Origin: Scilla litardierei
Lineage: Eukaryota; Streptophyta; Magnoliopsida; Asparagales; Asparagaceae
Length of the DNA: 64,000 nucleotides
Assembly: GCA_030789695.1 (NCBI GenBank)
Contig: CM061130.1
Span: 11,399,860 to 11,463,859, forward strand
Direction: 5' to 3'
Of this stretch, positions 23,301 to 36,041 are shown piece after piece. Made by a program: the position numbers and the translations under genes. Numbering within the stretch: the stretch's first letter is position 1; each line of letters opens with the position of its first letter. The notes below the pieces were generated by a model. It was not told the DNA's origin and ran no database searches. It saw only the letters and a list, made by a program, of their open reading frames with translations.

Positions 23301-26082
23301 TGGTAATAAAAAAACATTTTGAGGCATATATGCACTCAGGAATCTGGGAATAGCCATATGACACCATACCACAAATAAATAGAACATGAGATTTTTGCAT
23401 CTGGTTCTAACAAATCAATGAACAATGTAAGATTTAACAAATCCAGCAGCATTGATATTTCCAATTGGAGCTGGCCACATGAATCCCCTCTGTCCATTTG
23501 ACTGTATGAAGATCAATCTTGCCTATTAGATCAGTAACTATTGTATTGTTTTTATCGCATCCAACCAGCTTTTGGTCTACTACATGTCACAGCTGCACCT
23601 CTTATGGACAAAATATCATTATTTCTTGTACTAACAGATCCATTGTATTATGCCTCAAAGCTCAGAATTGATGCTTGCTCCATGTTTCTGCAAGCAACTT
23701 GCTCCATGTTTCTGCAACTCAAAGAATTGGATCAATGGAAACTTGAGGCATGCATGATCAAAAACATCCAGATTTCGTGTCGTCACCTAGAGCTCGTATA
23801 TCACTGTGGATACCAATGATACACACACACACACATCCCCATGATACTAATGATTTGGTGAGTTCAGGTTTGACCAACACATTCACATACCACATAGTGT
23901 TTTAATCACATTTCTTCTTAATATTTTCGTCTTTCTACGAAATTGAATTAATAGTGGATTGTTGACTGATTCAATTTTGTAACCTCTCAAAACTTCAATT
24001 AAATATCTTCAACATAATTCAAATTTCAAAATAATTCAAGATTTGTAACCCCCTATAAAATGGCATTCACATTTTTTTCAGTTAATTCAATTATTGTTAC
24101 CCCTAAAATCTCGTTTGATCTCATTCTGTCTATTTCAAACATAGAACCGTTTCATTCTCTTTTTCAGCATTGGCATGCGATAAAACTAGTCTATATACAA
24201 CGATGGATTGAAACCCAAAGAAAAAACCATTCAATATAATATTACATCCTCAAACTCATACAATCATCAAATTTCTGTGCACTAATACCATCATTACTTC
24301 AGTTTTCTATGCACATACGGTTTTTGTTCAAACCATAGAACATGCACTAGAAATATTTAAATTTTTTAATGTAAATATGAATTTCCTGAGAATAATCACA
24401 ATTTTACGGATTAAAAGCTAACTACTATGCAGTGTAAAGATACTTCAAAGCTGGCAGATAACATACGAATAGACTCATTTAAGAAGCTGTGTACAGATAA
24501 TTATTAACTCCTCAAAAAGTTCATAAGTTCATGAATTTTGTTAACACGCATTTAAGCACATCATAGATTAATTGTTGCAAAGAGTTCTTTATTGACAAAA
24601 AATTCAGGAGGTTGCTAACAGACTAAATGTAAATGAATGAAAATCAGGCAGGGATTTCGCATGTCACTCTTCAGAAAGAAATAAGAAATCAATTTGACAA
24701 TGTAAGCCAAGCTTCAAGTTACATGATTGCTAACAGGCATTAATTTATTGAAAAACATTCTACAAAAATGGAAACAGATTGCAGTCCTTAAAAGAGCAAT
24801 GCAATCCAACTATCAGAATTTCAAACCTAACTATTGGCCTGCTGGAAAATTTTTTATCAATGCAATCTTCTGTTCAAAATGTTCAAAATCTGAAATACTT
24901 CATGAAAACTAAACGAAAGTTTAGCTCGTCATAGCAACAAACAAACTAGATACTTACAACGATATCTCTCGCAGCATCGTTTGGATAAGACCCGTCATCT
25001 CTAGAACGTGTCAACAACACTATCTCTGTCCGGGTGGGGTCCACTCCATTTTGTTCAGCCTAAAGAATCCACTTCACTAATTAGGCCAATATCTAAACTA
25101 CATGTAATCGAAAACAAAATATCTTAATGTAATGTAGCTCAATATATATTGTGATAAGTTATTGTTACCATTAAACCATAAAGTTGAGCCACTGGACGTG
25201 ACCCGGTTGTTGGATGACAGTCTTGCTTAAGAGCATTCTCCCTATTTATCTCACGGTTATACTTCAATAAAGATAAATAATTGACACAATGTTATAATCA
25301 TCGAAAATATAAAATTAATGAAATGTTTTACTTAAATTATAACAATTTATAAACTTACCAACCACTTTGCTGAAAATCTTAGAGCAATGTAACTTGCCCA
25401 ATCATCTTTAGTAATGGAATCCGGGGGTGTTTCCTCGTTATCTTTTTGACTTTTGGTGTAATCATAATACCGGTTCCATAACTTGAGCCTCCTATTTTTC
25501 CATTGAAGGCCCATTGCTATCTTCATTTCGTGGCAAGCAACAGCTTTGTGCTCAGGAGGTTCAATGTAAAACTTAGTCTGCAAATAAATGAAAAACAAGT
25601 TAGATTTTTAGTAAGATTGAAAATGGTAAAACCCAATTGTCTCACGAAATCATACCAAAACTTGATTTTGGATGGCATTATCTTTGATCTCCAGGGGTAT
25701 TACCGTCCAATCATTTACACCCACAGGATAATGTTCACTATTTGATATCACCTCCCTCAAAATAGAGTGGAGTGGCTTAACACTCTCTCCTATAATACCA
25801 GGACCACTTGGTTTAAAAGTGAGCACTACCCTCTTGTGGAAGGAGACCTTATCATGAACGTCCCTCGCATTTTTCAAAACCATTGAGCCACACTTTTGGG
25901 GATTTTCGGGATTAGAAACATCTGCATAATTAAGATCATTAATTATATTCAAGATGTAAAACTTTTATAATCATAACATGAATTTAAACCAGACCTATAA
26001 GCTCACACATCCCCGTGGACTTATACACAGATGAAGCTCCTCTCTTGCGCTTGCGTCCTGAACTGCTATCTTCTGATGCCAT
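20383..26082 (-). CDS. TNPA-like CACTA protein (plant Ptta/En/Spm transposase_24 type), six exons
   Basis: The start codon at 26082-26080 opens MASEDSSSGRKRKRG. My exon model is 26082-25995, 25921-25656, 25577-25359, 25261-25169, 25059-24958 and 20790-20383, all with GT-AG introns. It gives 392 in-frame codons with no stop until the end. Exon 2 has VNDWTVIPLEIKDNA, exon 3 an RLKLWNRYYDYTK phrase and exon 4 RENALKQDCHPTTGSRP, an arrangement typical of the Ptta/En/Spm family. Exon 6 holds a Gln/Glu-rich coiled coil (EEFDSQKQELEQYKSRLDQ). Its likely role is binding of the subterminal repeats. The last intron is 4.2 kb and may hide further exons. The conserved frame suggests recent function. Confidence 0.8.
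22014..22095. repeat. two-copy tandem duplication (about 43 bp)
   Basis: AGGTTGGCAAACGATTGGGTATGCAAACATTTTGG is repeated with one or two changes. Confidence 0.85.
22192..22349. repeat. direct repeat pair (about 57 bp each)
   Basis: AACATGAGGTAATATTTTGT...CATCATTTCTGCC occurs at about 22192-22248 and again at about 22288-22345, separated by about 40 bp. Confidence 0.85.
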
Positions 26083-29054
26083 ATTTTTCTGTGTTAAATT
26101 CACAAATTAAACAAGTTACAAGTGATAACTACTATAAACCGCTTAAAAGATGTGTATAGGTCCAACACGCTGTGTTGATTCAATCATTCTATATTTCATG
26201 ATATCTTCAGTAAGAACAAAAAGAATAAAATAAAAAGAAATACTAAGATAGAAGTTGAGCGTCACATTAAACAGATACCCGAGGGCAGCATAAAATTAAT
26301 TAGGTACTGGCTTTGTGGTTGTTGTTATCGCACTAATATATCATCAATATTTTCAAAATGAGAACCCATCGTAAAGACCAAGAGTCCACTGCTTCTCACC
26401 AAAAAAAAGAGTCCACTGCTTGTGATGAGTGAGGTTTCATAACACCATTCAGATTGGAAAGGTATCATTTGGATTCATGTCCAGGGCATCTAACATAACA
26501 AGCAAATTCTGAGAAAGGCACTGTCGGATTGTATACATGAATATCAGCTTGCAATACCAGCTGAAAGTAATAATTCTATAATAACAAGCAACAAAATGCA
26601 AATGGTACAAAATGAACTTAGACTAAGGGGATAAAAAAGCAAACATAATGACACAACACATATTAGTCTGACATGGGGAATGATCACCAGAAAACCCAAC
26701 CAAACTGGAAAAATAGGATTCAAGTAGGGCAAATGCTTTATTATTTTGGTTGTAATTTGAGAGAAAATTTATAAAAATTGAACATGGCCAAGGCAACCTT
26801 TAGAATATTTTTGGTAAGATGAGTTAGCTAGAATTTAAGAACAAATTAGATTTTGATATCAATGTAATTTAAATGAAGACAAATGATTTGCACTGTAAAC
26901 AGAGTGATGCCATCTTTTCATTCAATTCATCTGGGTGTATTTAAGTATGTTGTTTACAAATATAGAAAGAGCACAACTTTGGTTTCACATTCTATCTAGA
27001 CATTATATAATCAGATTGCCAAATGGAGCAAACTTGACAGAAAATTATGCTTGGCCGAATATACACAGAATAGTCATACTATAAAAATAAAGAATTGTAT
27101 GTCATAATGCGGAAAATTATGACAAGAGTTGAATGATTATGGGACAAATACACATAGAGGCACTAATAAGTGCTGCACAGTAGTAGAAAGTAAAAAATCG
27201 GAAACATGGCGCTTGTAACATGCTATAGAATGTGAGATATTTCAAATCATAGAATAGTAGCTATTTCCCAACAGATACATGTTTTCAACTCTCAAGAAAT
27301 AATAAACAAAAGATGTCCCCTACATAATTCAAATAAGATGACAAAGCAGGAAAGAAGAGCAAGAGGCTACATTCAATATGAGAACTATGTATGCTGTAAG
27401 CGTAAATCCATTAAAAGGATATTGCGAGTTAATGAAAAGATATCATCCATATCAAATAGATTATATTACATTACAAAACATACATGCCCTCTTAACAAAG
27501 AAAATATCCAGTTCAAATTTTTGAACAACTCATTATCATGATGCCCATTTCAATAACCAAACATTCAATTAAAGGAAACCCTTGTATGCAGACCCATTCA
27601 CGTGCTTCTGAAAAAATTACTTTAATGATAAATAACTAAGATCATCAACTGGTATATATATATCTCCCTCAGGGCCCAAAAAATTACTTTAATGATGGTT
27701 TACCTCTCAATATATCACTAACGGAGGCCATAACTAAAGCAAAATTGCCAAAAGATAATAATTATAGCAACTCAAAATTTCATGCCACAGACGGGACCCA
27801 AATCATCAGAATTCCAAGACGGTTTAGAAAATAAACAGAAGTGAAAAGTAGCCGCTTGAATTTTCTGTATAAATAGGAATTAGATGCCTAGTGGCGTTTT
27901 TTCTCTTCTATAAAAACTGCAACTGGATTTTTGAAAGCTATATTTGTGCGTCCATGTCAGATGAAACCAATCAGCAAAGAAGCTAGTTGGATGAGAATTT
28001 CTTTTTTATATTATATTTTTCCTTCCTATGTAAATCTATTTAGAAATAATGGGTTTTGCAAATAATTTATTTAGGCTAAACCAGCTAGGGAGATGAAGAC
28101 AATTGGTAACGTCACACATTCAACACACATTCAACTTGCCATATGCAAGATATGCAACATAAATTAACACTCTGAATAAACAAATAGTTATCATTCCATG
28201 CCAAATAGGAATACAACTGTATTCTCATGAAACTGGAAATAATCTATTTCGTAAAATTCGTATAAGTTAGAAACAAAGCATATAAGATGTTTGACTGCTA
28301 TCTCTGGAGGATTATAAGATAATGCATAACACATAATGCAAAGTTAGATAACAGAAAGGCTATGCAACTTCCAAAAACGTTTGACTGCTGGACAATTATA
28401 AGATGTCTTCTGTTTTAATACATAATCACATCCATCTAAGTCCAAAGCATCATATGTGGCAACCCTTCACAGAATATGATTTGTAAACGTACCTGCAGCA
28501 ATCCTAGTTTAGCACCAACACAATGTATGGTTCATTAAACAGAAATTCTAGGTTCTAACACAAATTCAAGGTTCCCTTTTTCATATGTATTTTTTTAAAA
28601 ATAAACCAAATTACTTCAATTAGAAAATATGATTACTCTTTTAGATAAAAAAGAAACCAGTTTTCTAGGAAGGGATGCAAGTTACCAAAGGATTCTTTGA
28701 GGAGATGCACATGGATGTATGACTTCTTCTCCTTTAAACCCTTGCATGTATCTATAATGTATCTGCAGTATATAAAAACTTGCATGCATGGCACTATTAC
28801 CATGAATCAAGAACTAAGAGAGCAACTATTTCCAAATTACAATCATGGCACGTCATATTGTTAGAGTCTTAAGAGCATGATCATCAAAATTTAAAACTTG
28901 TACACATGCTAATTACAAGATGGAATCAAATAGGACCATATATTATGAGGTAAAATCGATTAGAAACATACCTTCTTCCATTGCATGTAAATTACAAGAT
29001 CATTACAACTATCAATACAAAAAATAATGCAACGGGATACAAATAATATCAGCC
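26083..29054. other. CACTA sequence between the two genes
   Basis: 3 kb of AT-rich DNA without recognisable coding sequence. It is downstream of the transposase stop and upstream of the TNPA start on the minus strand, so it may hold the TNPA promoter, or an intron if both proteins come from one primary transcript as in maize En/Spm. Confidence 0.45.
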
Positions 29055-32000
29055 CTACTCAAACTCTGCAGTAACATCGGCCCTTGCAACAAACAGCGAA
29101 TCATCATCTGGAAATACCGCATCTGAAATTTGAGCTTGATTAATCTCGTTATCATAAGTCGAGCTAGCATCCTCTTCACCCATATTATATAAGTCTCTTG
29201 GTTTTACATGAATAGGAATACTCCACCCTTTATCAGCTTTGTCCTCTACATAAAATACTAATTGAGCCTCGGCGGCTTGAATGAATGGTTCATCATCCTC
29301 GTGATCACCAGAGTGAATCAAGTGAGAGAAGTTTACTGATGTGAACCCAAAATCATCTACTCTAATAAACCTTTGGTTCATGGTATTGGCCCATGCACAC
29401 TTAAATACAGTTACATGGAAAATATCATGGTAATTAAGCTCAAATATATCAACTAGTTTACCGTAATATGGTACTGTGCCCTCTCTTGGCCTATTGTCAC
29501 GTGTGCTTGCATAGCTCTTAGTTCCAAAGTTACAAAACACACCACTATTTTGAGTTTTCAAGTTTTTCTCTCGATCAATAGTTCGAAACTTGAACCCATT
29601 CACATTATAAGCAGTAAATTTTCTTGCTTGTCTCAATGGTCCTTGTGCAAGTGCAAGGAGTTCCTTTGAAGTTTGATCTCTGGGATTATCATTAATCTAT
29701 GAAAACATTACAAACAACGTCAATAACTTGCAAAAAATTCCATTAATAACCTTGCAGTAGACAGAAAGTCGTACTCACGTAGATCTTAAACGCCTGGACA
29801 ACGTTGCGATGGACTTCCTTCTCTATTTCGTTGGAACTCACATTTCTTTTACGATTCCTCATTTTCGTCGTCATGTTGCGTCGAAACCGACTATACATTT
29901 AGAGATGAAAACATCAAAATGATTGGTCATGATCTAATATAATAAAATTCAAATAGATCAATGTCTTACTCACCTAATAAAATCTTCTACTTGAGGGCAA
30001 TTAATCAATATGTGGCGATGTGCTTGCAGGAGTTCTATGTCACTTAATCTAGCAAGGGTACCGTCTCCAACTGGTTTACCCAATGGAGGAAACATGGATA
30101 AACTTGCTTCAGGCAGCATAGGGTCATCATCTACGCGCTGCTTACGATTGAATCTAGTCTCAATATCATCCTCCAAGTACCTCGAACAAAAGGTCATACA
30201 TTCTTCAGAAAGCCATCCCTCAACAATCGAGCCTTCTGGTTGGGCTTTATTGCGAACAAATTGTTTCAATTTTCCTAAAAACCTACATTCACATTTATGG
30301 ATAAGTGTCTGAACAAAGTAATTAAACCAAAAAAATCAATGGTTTGCATATGAAACATACCTTTCCATAGGATACATCCATCGATAATGTACAGGACCTC
30401 CAAGTCTAACTTCATCAATCAAATGAATTGTTAGATGAACCATAACTGTGAAGAATGATGGTGGAAACAACATCTCCATATGGCACAAGGTCAGCGCAAT
30501 TCGTTCTTGATGCTTGCTCAATTCAGCAGGATTGACAACCTTAGAACACAATTGTTTGAAGAAGTAACCTAAATCAACCAACACAGAAGACACCGCACGA
30601 GGTAAAATGTTTCTAATAGCCAGAGGCAACAACTCCTGCATAAGGATGTGGGAATCATGGCTCTTCAGTCCAAATACTCTACGTTGCACAAGGTCAATGC
30701 ATCTTGAAAAATCACTTGAGTAACCATCTGGCACAATGACACATTTCAAAGTCTCAAGAAATGTGTCAATCTCTTGCCTTTTCATTGTGAACAATGCTGC
30801 TGGACAAGATTTTCCATCCTCTTTTGGCCAGAGTTCCTTTTTAATACCCAATTTTTGCAAGTCTTTTCGAGCCTCTAAATGATCTTTCCTTTTTCCTTTG
30901 TCATTTATCAATGTGAACAACACATTATCACATACATTCTTCTCAATATGCATCACATCAAGATTGTGACGCAATAAATTAGACTCCCAATATGGAAGTT
31001 GGAAAAATATACTTCTCTTTTTCCATTGCTTTGAAGCTTGATCAACATTTGCTCTCTTCCGCGTTCTGCTTTCAGTAGTACTACTAGTTGATGAACGTTT
31101 TCCAAATGAAAACTCCATATTCTCAGTTTGATTCAAAATCTCAAACCCAGATAACAATGTAGGCGGATCCCTATCTTCTATATGTCCATCAAAACGAAGA
31201 CGATTCAACCGAAACTTGTGGCCTTGCCTTAAAAATCGACGATGACCCATGAAACACCACTTCCTACTACAACCCAAATAAAGTGGAATTTGATCAAAAT
31301 TACATGAGGGACAAGCATAACCAGTATGTGTATTCCAACCTGAAATATTTCCAAGCCCTGGGAAGTCACTAATGGTCCACAATAGAGCTGCCTTCAGCAC
31401 GAACACCTCATTTTTATATGCATCATATGTCTCAACCCCATTTTCCCACAAGTCTTTCAACTCAGCAATTACAGGTTGCAAATAGATATCAATATTATTT
31501 CCAGGCATTTTCTTTCCAGGAATCAACATCGAAACAATGAATTCAGTTGACTTCATGCACATCCACGGGGGACTATTGTATGGGATCAAAATAACTGGCC
31601 AAATACTATAACTTGTGCTTAAATTCCCAAATGGATTGAAACCGTCAGTAGCTAATGCAAGTCGAACATTACGTTTCTCAGAAGCAAATTCAGTATGCAT
31701 GGAATCAAAATGTTTCCAAGCTTCAGAATCCCTTGGATGTCGCATCATATCATCAACCGTAGGTTCACTTGCGTGCCACCGCATAGTCTCAGCAGTTTTA
31801 GAAGACATAAACAACCTTTGTAACCTAGATTTTAGGGGAAAGTAGCGTAATACCTTTACGGGCTGTTTTTTCTTCTTAGAGTTTTTCTTCCACCTAGACA
31901 CCTCACATTCTTTGCAATTTTCTCTATCCGCATCTGGCCCCCAATATAGCATGCAATCATTAGGACATGCATGTATTTTTTCATACTTAAGACCAAGTTT

Positions 32001-32645
32001 GTTAATGATCTTCTTCGCATCATAATTAGATGGTGGGATATTTGCAAATGAGAATGCATCATGCAACAATTTAAAAACCATATCCATAGCCTTGTCACTA
32101 ACACCACACAAACACTTGATGTGATATAACTTGATTAGAAATGAGAGTTTTGAGAATTTGGTGCATCCATCGTATAATGGCTGTTCGTTATCTTTCAGCA
32201 AGTCATAAAACTCCCTGACATTACCACCACTTGACTCTCTGTCAGTATTTGACACACATGCGTCTCCATCAACGACCGATTCAGTCATCTCTTGACTATT
32301 CATTCCCCATCTAAAGGCATCATATACCATTTCTCGTATCGAATCTCCTGCTGGGGAAGCTGTTTCCCTTCTAAGATGCGATCCTGAAGCCACTTGTTCG
32401 ACATTACTAGATGTTACCACCTCTCCATGTGAATCCCAGAAGGTGTAATTTCTTGGAAAATGGGTGAGGAGTAAATGTTCGAAACATTCGTCCCTCGTGC
32501 CAGACTTTAAAAATTTGCAATGTTCACATGGACACAAAATTTTCCCACGAATAGCCTTGTGCTCAAAAGCAAAATCCAAGAATGCACTCACTCCTACTAC
32601 GTATTCATGAGAACCTTTTGGTTGTTGAATCCAAGACTTATCCAT
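29055..32645 (-). CDS. TNP2/TNPD-like CACTA transposase, four exons
   Basis: The start at 32645 reads MDKSWIQQPKGSHEY, the usual opening of these proteins. My model has exons 32645-30361, 30282-29974, 29890-29779 and 29696-29055, GT-AG introns and 1116 codons ending TAG, with no internal stop. Domains in order are: the transposase-associated Cys-rich domain (CPCEHCKF, residues about 38-45); Transposase_21, with the CPNDCMLYWG and CPSCNF fingers and CFMGHRRFLR; a DUF4218-type region across the first splice junction; and DUF4216 in exon 4 (ARKFTAYNVNGFKF, FKCAWAN). It cuts and joins element ends in the nucleus. Its length fits the family. Confidence 0.9.
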
Positions 32646-34205
32646 CCTTCATACAAGAAAAAACTAATTAGTGTTATTAGGATAACAAAAATCTTTTGTC
32701 CTCAATCACAAACAAAAACAATAGATATTCGTATAAGCATCAAATAAGATGCAATCTCATTTTATGTTAGTATTGTCCCCCCCCCAAAATAATAATAATT
32801 GATAGTTGTTTTTAGAGCAAAAAATAATTGGTCAGCCTACTTCCCTAATTATTTGTTTCTTAATTAGCTCTCAACTAATCATTAAAAATATGTATAACTC
32901 GTTGATTATTGTCAACAAAACAATCATTCATTGAGCTTAGAAAAAAGGGAAAAACCAAACATTGTTACATCCATCAAACCCCATGACGCATACAAAGTCG
33001 ATTTTACCATTACAAAAGAGTTTAGAGATTATTCTAGACTTGGTACTCAAATGGCGGCAAATGTTTGTTATTTCTGATTTATTTTCATCCTTGATGTATA
33101 CTTAACCAAGAAAACCCTAGAAATGGACTTGGTACTCAAATTGGGTGTGTGTCTGCGCGCGCGTGTCATCTACCATGTAAAGGTTAAGAAACTATTTTTT
33201 CACGGCGTATGATGTTTGTGTGTCAGCTGCCATATAAAGATTAATAAAATATTTTTTCAAGGCATAGTTTCTTTGTTCCAACAAGGAAACATATCAACAT
33301 ATGGAAGTTTTGTCTCCAACCAAAAAAGCATTACTGGAGCTTCCTTCCAAATAAGGAAAAAGGAAATAAAAGTAGGAGAAAAATTAACACACAATAGATT
33401 CCAAATTTTGCTATCCCAGATTTACCGACATTGATTTTAACCTAAAATGCTAAAACCCATGACCTGCAATGCTTCAACAATGCGTTAAAAAATTTAGTAG
33501 AAACCAACATCGTTCAAATCAATATAATCATGAAAATTTAGTAGAAATCAGCATCATTCAATACAAGATAATCATGAATCAAGATGCCAATTGCGTGCCA
33601 TACATATAGTCTTGCAATATTTCACAAGGAATAAGAGGAATATTGAGGATTGTACAAAAGGGGCTCTCACCCACGTACAATTTCATGAAGGCTTATAATC
33701 ATTAAATAAAACAGTTGCCCATGCAATCAGAAAGCTTCCTTCACATAAAAAATATCTGTCACCAACTTATTACCACTAAATATGTAAGGAATTAGTAATG
33801 AGGTGTATTAAGTGTTTGGTTAGTGGCACAAAGTTTTACCATTCACAATAAATAAAATAAGCAAAGAACTGGGGGAATAGTTTGAATGAAAGGAAAAAGT
33901 GAAAGGGGGGTAATTGAGTTCTTCTGCTAATTTATTCACAGCTACTTGTTGGTCATGGGAGCATGCATGCTACCTGGTTATTTTGAAGACTCAAAAGATG
34001 TGGTAATTAATTAAGAAAGAAGAAGAAAAGGGGCTTGTATTAAAGATTCATAATCAATGGAATTTTTATAGTTTGTTGATGGTAGCAATGAAACCGTAGG
34101 ATGTGAATTCATCACAATCAGAAAGAGAGTAATTCTTCTGAATATCCTATTGGATCACACAAAGAACTCCACATGTAATTGATCCTGAAATTATTTTTCT
34201 CTAGC

Positions 34206-34370
34206 ATTTTGTTTCATTTAGTCTGCTATGACGTAGAATTTAATTAAGCACACTGTTTCATTTATCATTTTGTTTCATTTAGTCTGAATATCCTTTTCAA
34301 TTCTTGCCCAGGTGTTTTAACTTCCTTAATTAATATGGCGTAGAATTTAATTAAGCACACTGTTTAATGA
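34206..34370. repeat. imperfect direct repeats
   Basis: CATTTTGTTTCATTTAGTCTG and GGCGTAGAATTTAATTAAGCACACTG-type blocks each occur twice. Confidence 0.75.
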
Positions 34371-35129
34371 AAAGAAAATTAGACTTTTCAATAGCTGTGA
34401 TTTTAACAATGCAACCAAGGACAACAATGGGCAGCTAGATGGCTAACATCGACATCATACATCTTGCAACTAAAGGCAAAACGAAAAAAATTAAATGGAA
34501 AACCAATTGGCCAGGGCATGATAAAACACAGGCCTGATTTTGTCTATCTGGAAAACACATGCCTGATTCTAGAAACTCAAAAATATATCACATGGAAAGA
34601 AGACAATAGCAATATAGCTCTATTAAAGCAAAATATAATGGAACCAACACATGACCTTTAGTTCACAGACAAACCGATGTTGGGAAAATCAACAATTTCA
34701 AACAATTGCATGCATATTTGAGCAGAGAGATGAACAAGTGTGCATGCAAACAAAAAAATAAAAAATCACAGCAAATAAAAAATTTCAAACAATTGCATCA
34801 ACAATTTCCTCTAATACATCACAGCAAACAAAAAAATAAAAAATCCCCATTAACAAGGCTCAAACATCACAACACAAATTACAGATTATCTTGTCAACAA
34901 ATCATCACATAGCCATTACCAAATTGAAATAGATAACAAATACCCAACATAAATTGAACTTGGGAACCATTCACATACCTTAGAGGATTTGCAGACTAGG
35001 TGACTCAGATTTGCAATCTGCTCAAAGAAATCAAACAAAACTCGAACGTAATCGAAGATGTTTGTGTGTGTCTGCGCGCGTATGATGTTTGTATGATGTT
35101 TGGGCGTGTAATCGAAGAAACTCGAAACT

Positions 35130-35300
35130 ACGTCTCCCGGATTTGAGATCAGCTTGAAGAAATCGAAGAACGAATTTTTGAGAACACGGAGGGATTTGTC
35201 GCTGGGATTCGTCGACGAAATCAAAGATCAAAATTTGAAGAACACTGAGGGATTTGTCGATGCGATTCGTCGAAGAAATCAAAGATCGAATTTTTGAGAA
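35130..35300. repeat. tandem units of about 66 bp near the CACTA 5' end
   Basis: Repeats of GAACAC(G/T)GAGGGATTTGTCG followed by GATTCGTCGAAGAAATCAAAGATC. The open frames across them on the minus strand are repeat artefacts. The position, just inside the right subterminal array, would suit an upstream regulatory or leader region. Confidence 0.7.
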
Positions 35301-35460
35301 CAAATTTTATGAGTTGAGAAAGAAAATTCGTCTATGTGATTTTTGATTTGTGAGAACGAAATCAACAATGTGATTTTTGCCTATGTTCGGTGATGTATGT
35401 GGACAAAATCAGGGAAAAAAACTGGGCGATGATCCCAAGGTAATTTGGGTGGATTTAGGA

Positions 35461-36019
35461 GCGGTTCCGAACCGCTAATAAAGGGTTTGTCGCGGTTCTA
35501 AACCGCTACAAATGATAAATATTTTCTTATTTTTTTTAGTTCTTTATAGCGGTTCTAAACTGCTACAACTGGTCATTTAATAGCGGGTTTGACCCGCTAC
35601 AAAGTGCGTTTTAACGGTTCGAAACCGCTAATAAAGTAATAAATTAATACCTATTTCTATAGCGGTTCCAAACTGCTATAAAATGAAATTATTTCCTTAG
35701 AAAAATTCCCCCCGCCAGATTGCGAGGGCTTCGCGCCGTTTCCCTTTTCATTTAGTAGCGGTTCACAACCGCTACAACATAAACTTAACAAATGTTACTT
35801 TCGTTTTCTTCCTCTAATTGGATATATTTTTCTAATTAATTACTCAGGCTCCTGTTTTAACGGTTCCAAACCGCTACTAATGAAATTATTTACTCCCGCC
35901 ACTTTGCTTGTTCTTCCCGCTGGTTGTTTATTGGAGGATTTGTTTTGTAGCGGTTCGAAACCGCTACAAACTGGATATTAGTAGCGGTTTTTGGAACCGC
36001 TACTACTATAACCGCTACA
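35461..36019. promoter_or_regulatory. CACTA right subterminal repeat array
   Basis: About 11 copies of AGCGGTTnnnAACCGCTAC, matching the left array but more often flanked by CTACAAA. The last two, at 35983 and 36009, lie within 60 bp of the terminus. Inferred binding sites for the element's TNPA-like protein. Confidence 0.85.
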
Positions 36020-36041
36020 AATATGACGTTATGTGGTAGTG

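Larger units (their letters stand above)
20791..24957 (-). other. 4.2-kb intron of the TNPA-like gene
   Basis: No further coding exon or nested transposon that I can support. It holds two local duplications (22014-22095 and 22192-22349) and a short CA run near 23820. Confidence 0.5.
32646..35455 (-). other. CACTA 5' region upstream of the transposase
   Basis: Non-coding, AT-rich. The minus-strand genes should be transcribed from the 36041 end through this region. It contains two repeat clusters (34206-34370 and 35130-35300) and no other gene that I can support. Confidence 0.45.
19540..36041 (-). mobile_element. CACTA (En/Spm) DNA transposon, apparently complete
   Basis: The 16502-bp insertion begins CACTACAAGG and ends GTGGTAGTG, with the 3-bp duplication ATT on both sides (19537-19539 and 36042-36044). 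Only the outer CACTAC is shared exactly by the ends, as in many CACTA elements. Both ends carry dense palindromic subterminal repeats. Two spliced genes on the minus strand encode the TNPD-like transposase and a TNPA-like protein, each open throughout. It may therefore be autonomous. It inserted into the gypsy reverse transcriptase, so it is younger than that insertion. Confidence 0.95.
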
